The notes under the pieces were generated by a model. It saw only the letters and a program-made list of their open reading frames with translations. It had not been told where the DNA came from and ran no database searches. Both the position numbers and the translations under genes were made by a program. Below, piece after piece: positions 1 to 6,686 of a stretch of DNA of 24,291 nt. Every line of letters starts with the position of its first letter. Position 1 is the stretch's first letter. Origin of the DNA: an uncultured Clostridia bacterium (GTDB taxonomy: Bacteria > Bacillota > Clostridia > TANB77 > CAG-508). The stretch covers positions 1-24,291 of the forward strand of contig CALXZW010000007.1 in the NCBI GenBank assembly GCA_944393345.1, in the 5' to 3' direction.

Positions 1-75
1 GGCTATTAGCTCAGGTGGTAGAGCACTTGACTTTTAATCAAGTTGTCCCGCGTTCGAGTCGCGGATAGCTCACCA
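1..75 (+). tRNA. tRNA-Lys (anticodon UUU), first base outside the window
   Basis: Cloverleaf with anticodon loop CTTTTAA at 31-37 (anticodon TTT at 33-35), a five-pair anticodon stem, a T arm with TTCGAGT loop, and an encoded CCA at 73-75. The acceptor stem only closes if one more G precedes base 1: bases 1-6 are acceptor positions 2-7, followed by T8-A9. The gene is therefore clipped by exactly one base at the window edge. It heads a cluster of three tRNA genes whose promoter must lie further left. Confidence 0.95.
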
Positions 76-109
76 AAGGAACTAAATAATTTTAGTTATT
101 TAGTTCCTT
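76..109 (+). terminator. Perfect 14-bp hairpin between tRNA-Lys and tRNA-Glu
   Basis: Bases 76-89 are the reverse complement of 96-109, with a six-base loop. The stem starts directly after the encoded CCA of tRNA-Lys. The right arm is followed by ATATATAAGG and not by a clear T run, so it is at best a weak terminator. It may instead be an RNA-processing or attenuation structure within a tRNA precursor. Confidence 0.4.
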
Positions 110-117
110 ATATATAA

Positions 118-192
118 GGCCCGTTGGTCAAGCGGTTAAGACATCGCCCTTTCACGGCGGAGACATGGGTTCGATTCCCGTACGGGTCACCA
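118..192 (+). tRNA. tRNA-Glu (anticodon UUC)
   Basis: The acceptor stem 118-124 pairs with 182-188 (one G-U pair). The anticodon loop is CTTTCAC at 149-155 with anticodon TTC at 151-153. The T loop is TTCGATT and CCA is encoded at 190-192. It lies 13 bp before tRNA-Thr and is probably in the same transcript. Confidence 0.96.
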
Positions 193-205
193 ATTTTATA
201 AGAAT

Positions 206-282
206 GCCACTTTAGCTCAGCTGGCCAGAGCATCGCACTTGTAATGCGAGGGTCCCCAGTTCGAATCTGGGAAGTGGCTCCA
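206..282 (+). tRNA. tRNA-Thr (anticodon UGU)
   Basis: Acceptor GCCACTT at 206-212 pairs with AAGTGGC at 272-278. The anticodon loop is CTTGTAA at 238-244 with anticodon TGT at 240-242. The T loop is TTCGAAT and CCA is encoded at 280-282. It is the last tRNA of the cluster, 73 bp ahead of the SDR start codon. No terminator is visible between them, so read-through into the SDR gene is possible. Confidence 0.96.
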
Positions 283-355
283 TCATAAAGGTCAGTAGTT
301 TTGAAAAAGTTCTTAATTATTGGCTTTTTATTTTTATAATAAAGGAATTGATAAA

Positions 356-1087
356 ATGGATAAAATTGCAATAGTTACTGGAGCATCTAGAGGAATTGGA
401 AGAGAAATAGCAAAAACATTAGCAAATATGAATATTAAAGTAATTGCAAATTATAATAATTCTCATGAACAAGCTATCAAATTCCAAACAGAATTAAAAG
501 AAAAAAATATTAATATAGATATATTTAAAGCAGATGTATCTAAGAGATTAGATGCAGAAAAATTAGTTGAATATGCGATAAATAAATATGGAAAGATTGA
601 TATATTAATAAATAATGTAGGAATTTCAGAATATAAATTATTTACAGAAGAAAAAGATGAAGATTGGAATAAAGTTATAAATACAAATTTATATTCTACT
701 TTTGTTATGTGCCAAGAAGTAAGTAAAAATATGATAAAAGAAAAACAAGGTTGTATAATAAATATATCATCTATTTGGGGAATAGTGGGCAGTTCTATGG
801 AAGTTCTTTATTCAATTTCTAAGGCAGGCATAGATGGTCTAACAAAAGCATTGGCTAAAGAATTAGGACCTTCCAATATTCGAGTGAATTCGATAGCTCC
901 AGGAATAATAAATACAGATATGAATAAAAATTTAAGCGATGAAGAAATTGATGAAATAAAAAAAGAAATACCACTAGAAAAAATAGGAAGTACACATGAT
1001 ATTGCAAGATGTGTAAAATGGCTTGTTGAAGATGAATACACATCAGGTCAAATAATATCTATTAATGGTGGCTGGGTTATAACGTAA
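356..1087 (+). CDS. SDR-family NAD(P)H-dependent reductase, FabG-like; possibly EF-P 5-aminopentanone reductase (YmfI type)
   Basis: This is a classical short-chain dehydrogenase/reductase of 243 residues, the usual length, in the cytosol. Visible motifs are the cofactor loop TGASRGIG (8-15), NNVG (86-89), Asn111, and catalytic Ser139, Tyr152 and Lys156 in YSISK. ATG at 356 is chosen because AAGGA lies 8 bases upstream; an in-frame TTG at 320 has no ribosome site. FabG reduces 3-oxoacyl-ACP, but no fatty-acid genes are nearby. From memory, the stretch around SSIWG and the ALAKELGPSNI region resembles clostridial proteins annotated as the reductase that finishes the 5-aminopentanol modification of elongation factor P; that assignment needs a search. 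The SDR call is firm and the substrate is not. The gene converges with the CBM gene across a shared terminator. Confidence 0.9.
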   Translation: MDKIAIVTGASRGIGREIAKTLANMNIKVIANYNNSHEQAIKFQTELKEKNINIDIFKADVSKRLDAEKLVEYAINKYGKIDILINNVGISEYKLFTEEKDEDWNKVINTNLYSTFVMCQEVSKNMIKEKQGCIINISSIWGIVGSSMEVLYSISKAGIDGLTKALAKELGPSNIRVNSIAPGIINTDMNKNLSDEEIDEIKKEIPLEKIGSTHDIARCVKWLVEDEYTSGQIISINGGWVIT

Positions 1088-1125
1088 AAAACATGAAATA
1101 ATGAAAATCATTATTTCATGTTTTT
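1087..1125. terminator. Bidirectional terminator, perfect 18-bp stem
   Basis: Bases 1087-1104 pair perfectly with 1108-1125 around a three-base loop. The left arm opens with five A and the right arm ends with five T, so both directions get a U tract. It sits just after the SDR stop and just before the stop of the convergent CBM gene at 1126, and serves both. Confidence 0.9.
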
Positions 1126-1599
1126 CTAATTTTCAGAATTATTAACTTTTCTTTTATAATTTCCAGAAATTAATCTTGGTAGATAAGATATTATTTTATA
1201 AACAGCTAAACGTATTTTTTTACTCCATAAATAAGATTTTCTTAATCCTTTAGCATTACCTAAAGATAAAGGTTCGTCATCTAATACTAATAACTCTGTT
1301 TGTGCTTTTTCTAAAGCAAAAACATAATTATTTCCTTCATTGTTATCCCATTCGTTTTGATTGTTTCTAAAACAAAAATTAAAACTTTCACCTTCACTTA
1401 ATTTAATTTCTGATTGAAAACCTAATTCGGTTTTTTCCATTTTTACATCATTAACATTATCCCAATTAGTACCAAAACCATAATGAATAAAAACTTCTTC
1501 AGAAGCATCTTGAAAAAGCTTGCCTGTATAAGATATTTTTACAACACTATTTTCTATTAATTTATCAGTATTAAAAAAGATGTTTTTTGTTAATTCCAT
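1126..1599 (-). CDS. Small cytosolic protein with a CBM25/CBM53-like starch-binding module
   Basis: 157 residues with no signal peptide or membrane segment. Residues about 15-97 look like a carbohydrate-binding module of the CBM25/CBM53 kind: HYGFGTNW with Trp46, then FNFCFRNN and the signature EWDNNEGNNY (83-92) with Trp84. In that family such residues bind alpha-glucan chains. The last 50 residues are basic and partly amphipathic, with no known domain. ATG at 1599 has an AAGGAGAG site six bases upstream. It has its own sigma-A-like promoter and stands alone. A free-standing intracellular module suggests binding to stored glycogen or regulation of a glucan enzyme, but that is inference; no glycogen gene is in the window. 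Confidence 0.75.
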   Translation of the reverse strand: MELTKNIFFNTDKLIENSVVKISYTGKLFQDASEEVFIHYGFGTNWDNVNDVKMEKTELGFQSEIKLSEGESFNFCFRNNQNEWDNNEGNNYVFALEKAQTELLVLDDEPLSLGNAKGLRKSYLWSKKIRLAVYKIISYLPRLISGNYKRKVNNSEN

Positions 1600-1633
1600 T
1601 TTATTCTCTCCTTATTTATCTTTTGCTATGGAC

Positions 1634-1662
1634 ATTATAATATTATTTTCTACAATATTCAA
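1634..1662 (-). promoter_or_regulatory. Sigma-A-like promoter for the CBM gene
   Basis: On the minus strand, TTGAAT (1657-1662) and TATAAT (1634-1639) are separated by 17 bp. The predicted start is about 30 bases before the ATG at 1599, leaving room for the AAGGAGAG site. Confidence 0.75.
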
Positions 1663-1685
1663 GTATTTTATATAAAATAATATAA

Positions 1686-1713
1686 ATGTAACAAAAATGT
1701 AATAATTATGTAA
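1686..1713 (+). repeat. Three ATGTAA repeats at exact 11-bp spacing
   Basis: ATGTAA starts at 1686, 1697 and 1708, with similar AT-rich flanks. The copies lie between the divergent CBM promoter (1634-1662) and the VanW gene at 1834. An 11-bp period places them on one face of the helix, as a repeated operator might be. In such AT-rich DNA, chance is a serious alternative. Confidence 0.35.
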
Positions 1714-1833
1714 TAAATAATAAAAAAATACATAAAATTAAATATATAGAATTTTAAAAAAAATCAAGAATATTGTCAAAAAAACAAGTTTATGATAATA
1801 TTAAATTAATATAATAAAAAAGGGGTTATATAT

Positions 1834-3672
1834 ATGAAGGATGATAGGATAAATGAAAATAATGATGAAAATATCATAGTTCAAGAAAAAGATGTTAAAG
1901 AGCAAAAAAATGATAAACAAGAAAAATTTGAAATTCAAGACGAAGAAAAAAAAGATAAAATTAAATTTAGCCAAATGCATAAAATAACTGAAAAAGATAT
2001 AAAAGAGATGAATTTAAAAGATAAAAATAGATTTACATATATTATTTTATTTATAATAATTATTATAGCAATTTTATTTTTTTCAACTATTTTTGCATTG
2101 ATAAATATTAATAATCAAAAGATAATAACTGGAATAACAATTAATGGGATAGAAGTATCAGGATTAACTAAAGAGGAAGCAAAAGCGAAACTAGAAACAA
2201 TATATAATGAAAAAAAATCAAATGATTTAAAATTAAAATATGAAGAATATGAAACAAGTTTAAATTATGAAATTTTAGAAGTAAATTATGATATAGAAAA
2301 AGCAGCTAATGAAGCATATTTAACAGGAAGGAATAATAACATTTTTATAAGTAATTATGAAATATTAAAGACATTGATATTCAAAAAAGATGTAAATGTT
2401 GATATGAATTTAAATGAAGATATAGCCAAACAATCAATAGAAGATATATCTGTTAATTTACCAGGAGTTGTTGTAGAGTCAAGTTATGCAATAGAAGATG
2501 ATGAGTTAATAATTTCCAAAGGTAAAGAAGGTATTTGTATAGAAACAGAGAAATTATTGACTATAGTAAAAGAAAGAATAAATGATATAAATGCGAAGAA
2601 AGATGAGTATATTAATATTCCTGTAATTAATAAAAAACCAGAAGAAATAAATATAGAAAAAATACATGAAGAAGTATATAAAGAAGCAAAAGATGCTTAT
2701 TATACAAAAGATCCTTTTACAATTTATCCTGAAGTAATTGGAATTGACTTTGATATAGAAGAAGCAAAAAAAATTTTGAAAGAAGATAAAGAAGAATATG
2801 TAATAAAGTTAACATTAACAAATCCCAAAGTTACAATAGTAGAAATAGGAGCAGAAGCATTTCCAGAGAAATTATCAACATTTTCGACTAGATATGATCC
2901 AGGCGATAAAAGTAGAACAACTAATTTAATTATTGCTTGTGAGAAATTAAATGGAAAAGTTATAATGCCAGGTGAAGAATTTTCTTATAATAAAACACTA
3001 GGACCAAGAACAATAGAAGCAGGATATAAGAACGGAAAAATATATTCAAATGGTCAAGTAGTGGATGGAATAGGTGGGGGAATTTGTCAGATTTCTTCTA
3101 CATTATATAATTCAGTGTTAACAGCTAACCTTGAAATTGTAGAAAGAAGAAATCATCAGTTTGTAACTTCTTATGTAGGACCAGGAAGAGATGCAACGGT
3201 GGTTTACGGAGTAACTGATTTTAAATTTAAAAATACAAGAAAATATCCAATAAGATTAGTGGCAAGTTGTAAAAATGGAATTGCAACAGTATCTATATAT
3301 GGAATAAAAGAAGAAAATGAATATACATTTCAATTTAAGACGAACCAAGTATCAACCATTCCATATACAACTAAATATATAGAGGATAATACATTAGAAG
3401 AAGGTAAAGAAGTAGTTATTCAAAAAGGTGCAAATGGTGTAAAGACAGAAACATATATTACAAAATTATTAAATGGAAAAATAGTTTCTACAACACTATT
3501 ATCAAAAGATACATATAATGCTATGACTAAAATTGTGAAAAGAGGAACTAAAAAAGTAAGTATAGATTCTAAAGCTGTAGAAACACCAATAACAAATCAA
3601 GAATCAGAAAAAACAGAAAATGATAATAATAATCCAGAAAATAATATAGATGAAAATACAATAATAGAATAG
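1834..3672 (+). CDS. Membrane-anchored VanW-domain protein with G5 domain
   Basis: 612 residues, in order: a charged cytosolic N-terminus (1-65), one membrane segment (about 67-90), an extracellular region with two putative YoaR-type peptidoglycan-binding repeats (about 100-335), a VanW domain (about 343-480) with the typical GGGICQISSTLYN (414-426) and ERRNHQF (437-443), a G5 domain (about 505-575), and an Asn/Glu-rich tail. VanW proteins occur in Gram-positive cell-wall contexts and some vancomycin-resistance clusters, but no biochemical activity is firmly assigned. G5 is associated with binding wall or matrix sugars. The topology puts the domains outside the membrane, facing peptidoglycan. 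ATG at 1834 has AAGGGG eight bases upstream; a possible promoter is TTGTCA at 1773 with TAATAT 17 bp on. No van resistance genes are nearby, so a housekeeping wall role is likelier. Confidence 0.88.
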   Translation: MKDDRINENNDENIIVQEKDVKEQKNDKQEKFEIQDEEKKDKIKFSQMHKITEKDIKEMNLKDKNRFTYIILFIIIIIAILFFSTIFALININNQKIITGITINGIEVSGLTKEEAKAKLETIYNEKKSNDLKLKYEEYETSLNYEILEVNYDIEKAANEAYLTGRNNNIFISNYEILKTLIFKKDVNVDMNLNEDIAKQSIEDISVNLPGVVVESSYAIEDDELIISKGKEGICIETEKLLTIVKERINDINAKKDEYINIPVINKKPEEINIEKIHEEVYKEAKDAYYTKDPFTIYPEVIGIDFDIEEAKKILKEDKEEYVIKLTLTNPKVTIVEIGAEAFPEKLSTFSTRYDPGDKSRTTNLIIACEKLNGKVIMPGEEFSYNKTLGPRTIEAGYKNGKIYSNGQVVDGIGGGICQISSTLYNSVLTANLEIVERRNHQFVTSYVGPGRDATVVYGVTDFKFKNTRKYPIRLVASCKNGIATVSIYGIKEENEYTFQFKTNQVSTIPYTTKYIEDNTLEEGKEVVIQKGANGVKTETYITKLLNGKIVSTTLLSKDTYNAMTKIVKRGTKKVSIDSKAVETPITNQESEKTENDNNNPENNIDENTIIE

Positions 3673-3700
3673 ATGTAGTAATCAAAATTATGCAAAAGTC

Positions 3701-3729
3701 TTGACTTTTATATAATAAAAGACTATAAT
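3701..3729 (+). promoter_or_regulatory. Strong sigma-A-like promoter for tRNA-Lys(CUU)
   Basis: TTGACT (3701-3706) and TATAAT (3724-3729) are separated by 17 bp. The predicted start near 3736 is about 40 bases before the mature tRNA 5' end at 3777. It makes the tRNA an independent unit ending at the terminator at 3855. Confidence 0.8.
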
Positions 3730-3734
3730 AAAAA

Positions 3735-3769
3735 AGTGATTTAAGTGATGTATAAATTGCTAAATCACT
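3735..3769 (+). other. Hairpin in the tRNA precursor leader
   Basis: AGTGATTTA (3735-3743) is perfectly complementary to TAAATCACT (3761-3769), with a 17-base loop. It spans the predicted transcription start up to 8 bases before the tRNA. There is no T run after it, so it is not a terminator; it may shape 5' processing of the precursor. Confidence 0.4.
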
Positions 3770-3776
3770 CATATAA

Positions 3777-3852
3777 GCGCCATTAGCTCAGTTGGTAGAG
3801 CAGCAGACTCTTAATCTGATGGTCGGAGGTTCGATCCCTCTATGGCGCACCA
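3777..3852 (+). tRNA. tRNA-Lys (anticodon CUU)
   Basis: Acceptor GCGCCAT (3777-3783) pairs with ATGGCGC (3842-3848). The anticodon loop is CTCTTAA at 3808-3814 with anticodon CTT at 3810-3812. CCA is encoded at 3850-3852. The outermost anticodon-stem pair is a G-A mismatch (27-43) and the other four pair. With tRNA-Lys(UUU) at the left edge, the window holds both lysine isoacceptors. Confidence 0.95.
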
Positions 3853-3854
3853 AG

Positions 3855-3886
3855 AAAGCACTTTTAATATTTTAAAGTGCTTTTTA
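3855..3886 (+). terminator. Rho-independent terminator of the tRNA-Lys unit
   Basis: AAAGCACTTT (3855-3864) pairs with AAAGTGCTTT (3874-3883), with a nine-base AT loop and further T residues after the stem. It starts three bases after the tRNA CCA end. Confidence 0.88.
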
Positions 3887-3905
3887 TCATTAAAAATAAA
3901 ACATA

Positions 3906-3934
3906 TTGACAAAATATAATAAAGAGATTAAAAT
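3906..3934 (+). promoter_or_regulatory. Sigma-A-like promoter for the CorA-family gene
   Basis: Consensus TTGACA (3906-3911) and TAAAAT (3929-3934) with a 17-bp spacer. The predicted start leaves about 20 bases to the ATG at 3964, just enough to hold the GGGGGGAGA ribosome site. The short leader leaves no room for a magnesium riboswitch. Confidence 0.75.
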
Positions 3935-3963
3935 TGAATTAATGATAAAAAGGGGGGAGAAGA

Positions 3964-4914
3964 ATGCTAAAAATATACAATACTGATATGGAAACAAACA
4001 AAATAGAAGAAATAAAAGAATTTGAAAAAGGAAGTTGGATAAACCTGACAAACCCCTCTGATAGTGAAATAAGAAAAGTTTGTGAAGGAATAAATATAGA
4101 AGAAGATTTTATAAGATATGCATTAGACCAAGAAGAAAAAGCAAGAATTGATGATAACGAAGATGATGGAACAATTTTATTTGTAATAGATGTGCCAACA
4201 ATAGAAAAAAATGAAGAAAATGAAATATATTCTACAATGCCATTAGGTATGATTGTAGTAAGAGATGATTTTTTTATAACAGTATCATTAAAAAAGAATA
4301 AAATTATTGAAGAATTTGAAAAAAGGAAAATAAAAAATTTTCAAACATATAAAAAGACAAGGTTTATTTTTCAAATATTATATCTAAATTCAGCATATTA
4401 TCTAAATTACTTAAAAAGAATTAATAAAGAAACGGAAATTGCAGAATATATATTAAAAAATTCAATGAAAAATAAAGAATTATTGAAATTATTAAGTATA
4501 GAAAAAGGTCTAGTATATTTTACAACATCATTAAAATCTAATGAGATAGTAATGGAAAAAACTCTAAGAGGAAAAATAATAAAACTATATGAAGATGACG
4601 AAGAAATACTAGAAGATGCTATTACAGAAAATAGACAAGCAATAGAAATGGCACAAATTTATAGTAACATTTTAAATGGAACAATGGATGCATATGCTTC
4701 AATAATTTCTAATAACTTGAATGGTGTAATGAAATTTTTAACTTCTATAACAATAATATTAGCAGTGCCAACAATGATATCAAGTTTTTGGGGAATGAAT
4801 GTTGAGTTGCCTTTTCAGCATAGTCAAATTGGATTTATAATAATGGTAGGGATAGCTGTAATAACAACAATTTTGGTAACTTTGTGGTTAAATAAAAAAG
4901 ATATGTTAAAATAA
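3964..4914 (+). CDS. corA: CorA-family divalent metal ion transporter
   Basis: 316 residues, the usual CorA length. The soluble N-terminal part (1-255) is charged and ends in a long helix. Two membrane segments follow (about 257-276 and 289-309), with the family signature Gly277-Met-Asn279 at the end of the first and a short basic C-terminus (NKKDMLK). In the family, a pentamer carries Mg2+ (or Co2+/Ni2+) through the membrane and the GMN loop selects the hydrated ion. ATG at 3964 has a very strong GGGGGGAGA site upstream. It has its own promoter and terminator and converges with the CapA gene. Mg2+ is the default substrate; Zn2+ or another metal cannot be excluded from sequence. Confidence 0.92.
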   Translation: MLKIYNTDMETNKIEEIKEFEKGSWINLTNPSDSEIRKVCEGINIEEDFIRYALDQEEKARIDDNEDDGTILFVIDVPTIEKNEENEIYSTMPLGMIVVRDDFFITVSLKKNKIIEEFEKRKIKNFQTYKKTRFIFQILYLNSAYYLNYLKRINKETEIAEYILKNSMKNKELLKLLSIEKGLVYFTTSLKSNEIVMEKTLRGKIIKLYEDDEEILEDAITENRQAIEMAQIYSNILNGTMDAYASIISNNLNGVMKFLTSITIILAVPTMISSFWGMNVELPFQHSQIGFIIMVGIAVITTILVTLWLNKKDMLK

Positions 4915-4929
4915 AAAATAAATATAATA

Positions 4930-4956
4930 AAAAGCATTGGATAAGCCAATGCTTTT
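4930..4956. terminator. Bidirectional terminator between corA and the CapA gene
   Basis: AAAAGCATTGG (4930-4940) pairs with CCAATGCTTTT (4946-4956) around a five-base loop, with A and T tracts at the outer ends. The right arm overlaps the last two bases of the CapA-gene stop codon (4955-4957), so the gene ends inside its own terminator. Confidence 0.88.
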
Positions 4957-6238
4957 AAAATTCATTACCTACAATAGAAGTTATTTTATTCAATTGTGTT
5001 TTTAAATAATTATAAGTTTTACTTCCTATAGAAGTGTCTGTACCATTTTCATAATTTTCAATTGCTTTTTTTATATCAATTAGTTTCATTCTTTTGGTTT
5101 TTAAGTTAGGGTCTTTATACATATAGATAGGTGTATATGTAGCGTGATTAATAGAAATTTTACCATCTGTATTTTTGGTAATATTTAAATTTAAAATAAT
5201 AGAATTTCGAGTGTTTTCAGCATTTTGGTCACAAATAAAATTTCCCAAGGCATATATTACGAAACAATCTTTAGTAGTGCCATCAGAAAGTGTAATGGTT
5301 TTCTTTTCCATAGGTTGTAATACATGAGGATGATTTCCTAAAATAATATCTACACCATTTTGAAATAAAAAATCTGATAATTTTTCTTGTTCTGAATTTT
5401 GTTTAGTTTGATATTCTGTTCCCCAATGCATACATGCAATAATCATATCAACTTCTTGTGATTTTGCATAGTCAATATGTTTTTTTATTAAATTCTCGTC
5501 AATTAAATTAACACAGAAATCTTTATCTTTAGGAATAGGGATTCCATTTGTTCCGTAAGTATAATTTATAAAGGCAACTTTAACGTCTTTAATGTATTTA
5601 ATAAGAACTTTATTTTGATCCTCTTGAGTTTTATATGTTCCAGTATGTGCTATATCTGCATTATCTAGAACATCTATAGTTCTAGATAAACCAGAAAATC
5701 CCATATCAAGACAGTGATTACCAGCGGTAGAAAGAAGATCAATACCTATATCTTTTAAACTATAAGCCAAATTATCTGGAGAATTAAATCTCGGATAATT
5801 ACTGTAACCTCTGTCACTGCCAGCAAAAGAAGTCTCCAAACTTCCAATTGAAAAATCAGCAACTTTAGTATAATAGCTAATATCATTAAAGACATAAGAA
5901 AAATCATATTCTCCTGTAGAACTGTTATAAGCATCAAAATATTGAGTATTATGACACATAACATCACCAATCGCTACTAAATTAAAAGTAGTTGGAGTTA
6001 TAACTTTTTCATCAGAATCAGAAAAATTATCAGTAGAATTTGAAGTAGTTAAATTAGTATTATTTGCAGTTTTAATTAGTTGTTGATAGTTAATAAAATT
6101 TTTAATAAATGTATATGAAAAAAGTAATAATAATAAAATTATTAAAATTAATACAATAAAAATTAATGTTTTAATATTAAAATTATTTGAATTTCTAGAA
6201 TGGTTATTATTTTTACTTTTTCTAATATTTCTTCTCAT
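4955..6238 (-). CDS. CapA-family membrane-anchored protein (metallophosphatase-like fold)
   Basis: 427 residues: a short basic N-terminus (RRNIRKSK), one membrane anchor (about 24-46), a Ser/Thr/Asn-rich linker, then a CapA/PgsA-type domain (about 85-360) with IGDVMCH near residue 90, AGNHCLDMG near 172-180, MHWGTEYQ, and GNHPHVLQP. These Asp/Asn/His motifs resemble calcineurin-like phosphoesterase metal sites. In poly-gamma-glutamate systems CapA helps polymer export, but capB and capC are absent here, so capsule production cannot be assumed. ATG at 6238 is chosen because GAAGGAG lies nine bases upstream; an in-frame ATG at 6301 has no such site and overlaps the promoter. The domain should face outside the cell. 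Confidence 0.87.
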   Translation of the reverse strand: MRRNIRKSKNNNHSRNSNNFNIKTLIFIVLILIILLLLLFSYTFIKNFINYQQLIKTANNTNLTTSNSTDNFSDSDEKVITPTTFNLVAIGDVMCHNTQYFDAYNSSTGEYDFSYVFNDISYYTKVADFSIGSLETSFAGSDRGYSNYPRFNSPDNLAYSLKDIGIDLLSTAGNHCLDMGFSGLSRTIDVLDNADIAHTGTYKTQEDQNKVLIKYIKDVKVAFINYTYGTNGIPIPKDKDFCVNLIDENLIKKHIDYAKSQEVDMIIACMHWGTEYQTKQNSEQEKLSDFLFQNGVDIILGNHPHVLQPMEKKTITLSDGTTKDCFVIYALGNFICDQNAENTRNSIILNLNITKNTDGKISINHATYTPIYMYKDPNLKTKRMKLIDIKKAIENYENGTDTSIGSKTYNYLKTQLNKITSIVGNEF

Positions 6239-6272
6239 AAAATTATACTCCTTCACAAATATTATTAAAAAA

Positions 6273-6301
6273 ATAATATCATAAAAGAGTATAAAACTCA
6301 A
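6273..6301 (-). promoter_or_regulatory. Sigma-A-like promoter for the CapA gene
   Basis: On the minus strand TTGAGT (6296-6301) and TATTAT (6273-6278) are 17 bp apart, about 35 bases upstream of the chosen ATG at 6238. This supports the shorter start, because a start at 6301 would lie within the promoter. Confidence 0.7.
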
Positions 6302-6356
6302 TAATATGTATATTTATTGTAAAAAAACATATAATAATAAAAAAAGGAGGAAAAAA

Positions 6357-6545
6357 ATGAAAATAATAGACAAGATTGCTCTTGTACTTATAATAGTAGG
6401 AGCTTTAAATTGGGGATTAATAGCATTATTTAATTTTGACTTAGTAGCAGCTTTATTTGGAGATATGTCAATAATTTCTAGAATTGTTTACGGATTAGTA
6501 GGAATTTCTGGGTTATGGGGAATAAAGTTATTATTCGACGATTAG
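6357..6545 (+). CDS. DUF378 small membrane protein (YuzA-like)
   Basis: 62 residues with two hydrophobic segments (about 7-26 and 37-57). The first carries the family-typical pattern GALNWGLIALF and the second runs through RIVYGLVGISGLWG. This fits the DUF378 family of short two-helix membrane proteins, whose function is unknown. ATG at 6357 has a strong AAGGAGG site six bases upstream; an upstream in-frame start at 6306 would only add a lysine-rich extension without a ribosome site. It is a single-gene unit divergent from the CapA gene and closed by its own terminator. Confidence 0.85.
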   Translation: MKIIDKIALVLIIVGALNWGLIALFNFDLVAALFGDMSIISRIVYGLVGISGLWGIKLLFDD

Positions 6546-6553
6546 CATTTTTT

Positions 6554-6597
6554 AGTACTAGAGTATATTTAAAAATAATATATTCTAGTACTTTTTA
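6554..6597 (+). terminator. Rho-independent terminator after the DUF378 gene
   Basis: Bases 6554-6569 pair with 6577-6592 over 16 bp with one G-U pair and a seven-base loop, followed by TTTTA. The stem reads AGTACTAGA at its base. Confidence 0.88.
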
Positions 6598-6627
6598 TGT
6601 ATATCATAGTATTTTATGTACATTTAC

Positions 6628-6656
6628 TTGAATTTGTACAACAAATATTATATAAT
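6628..6656 (+). promoter_or_regulatory. Sigma-A-like promoter for the ABC-F/tex operon
   Basis: TTGAAT (6628-6633) and TATAAT (6651-6656) with a 17-bp spacer. The predicted start is some 24 bases before the ATG at 6687 and in front of the AGGAGG site. Confidence 0.78.
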
Positions 6657-6686
6657 ACCAAAGATAATAATTTAGGAGGAGATTAA

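Noticed and set aside
108..371. Minus-strand open frame of 87 codons across the tRNA cluster
   Set aside because: It is the antisense of tRNA-Glu and tRNA-Thr. Its SQIRTGDPR- and ELKWHS-like peptide is the known spurious translation of tRNA complements, and it has no ribosome site.
1834..3672. Vancomycin-resistance determinant because of the VanW domain
   Set aside because: No vanH, ligase, vanX, or VanRS genes are nearby, and VanW/G5 proteins are common wall-associated proteins in Clostridia.
3735..3769. Hairpin upstream of tRNA-Lys(CUU) as terminator of the VanW gene
   Set aside because: It has a 17-base loop and no T run, and it lies downstream of the strong tRNA promoter, so it belongs to the tRNA leader.
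3906..3963. Magnesium riboswitch ahead of the CorA-family gene
   Set aside because: The leader from the predicted start to the ATG is only about 20 bases, too short for a known magnesium sensor.
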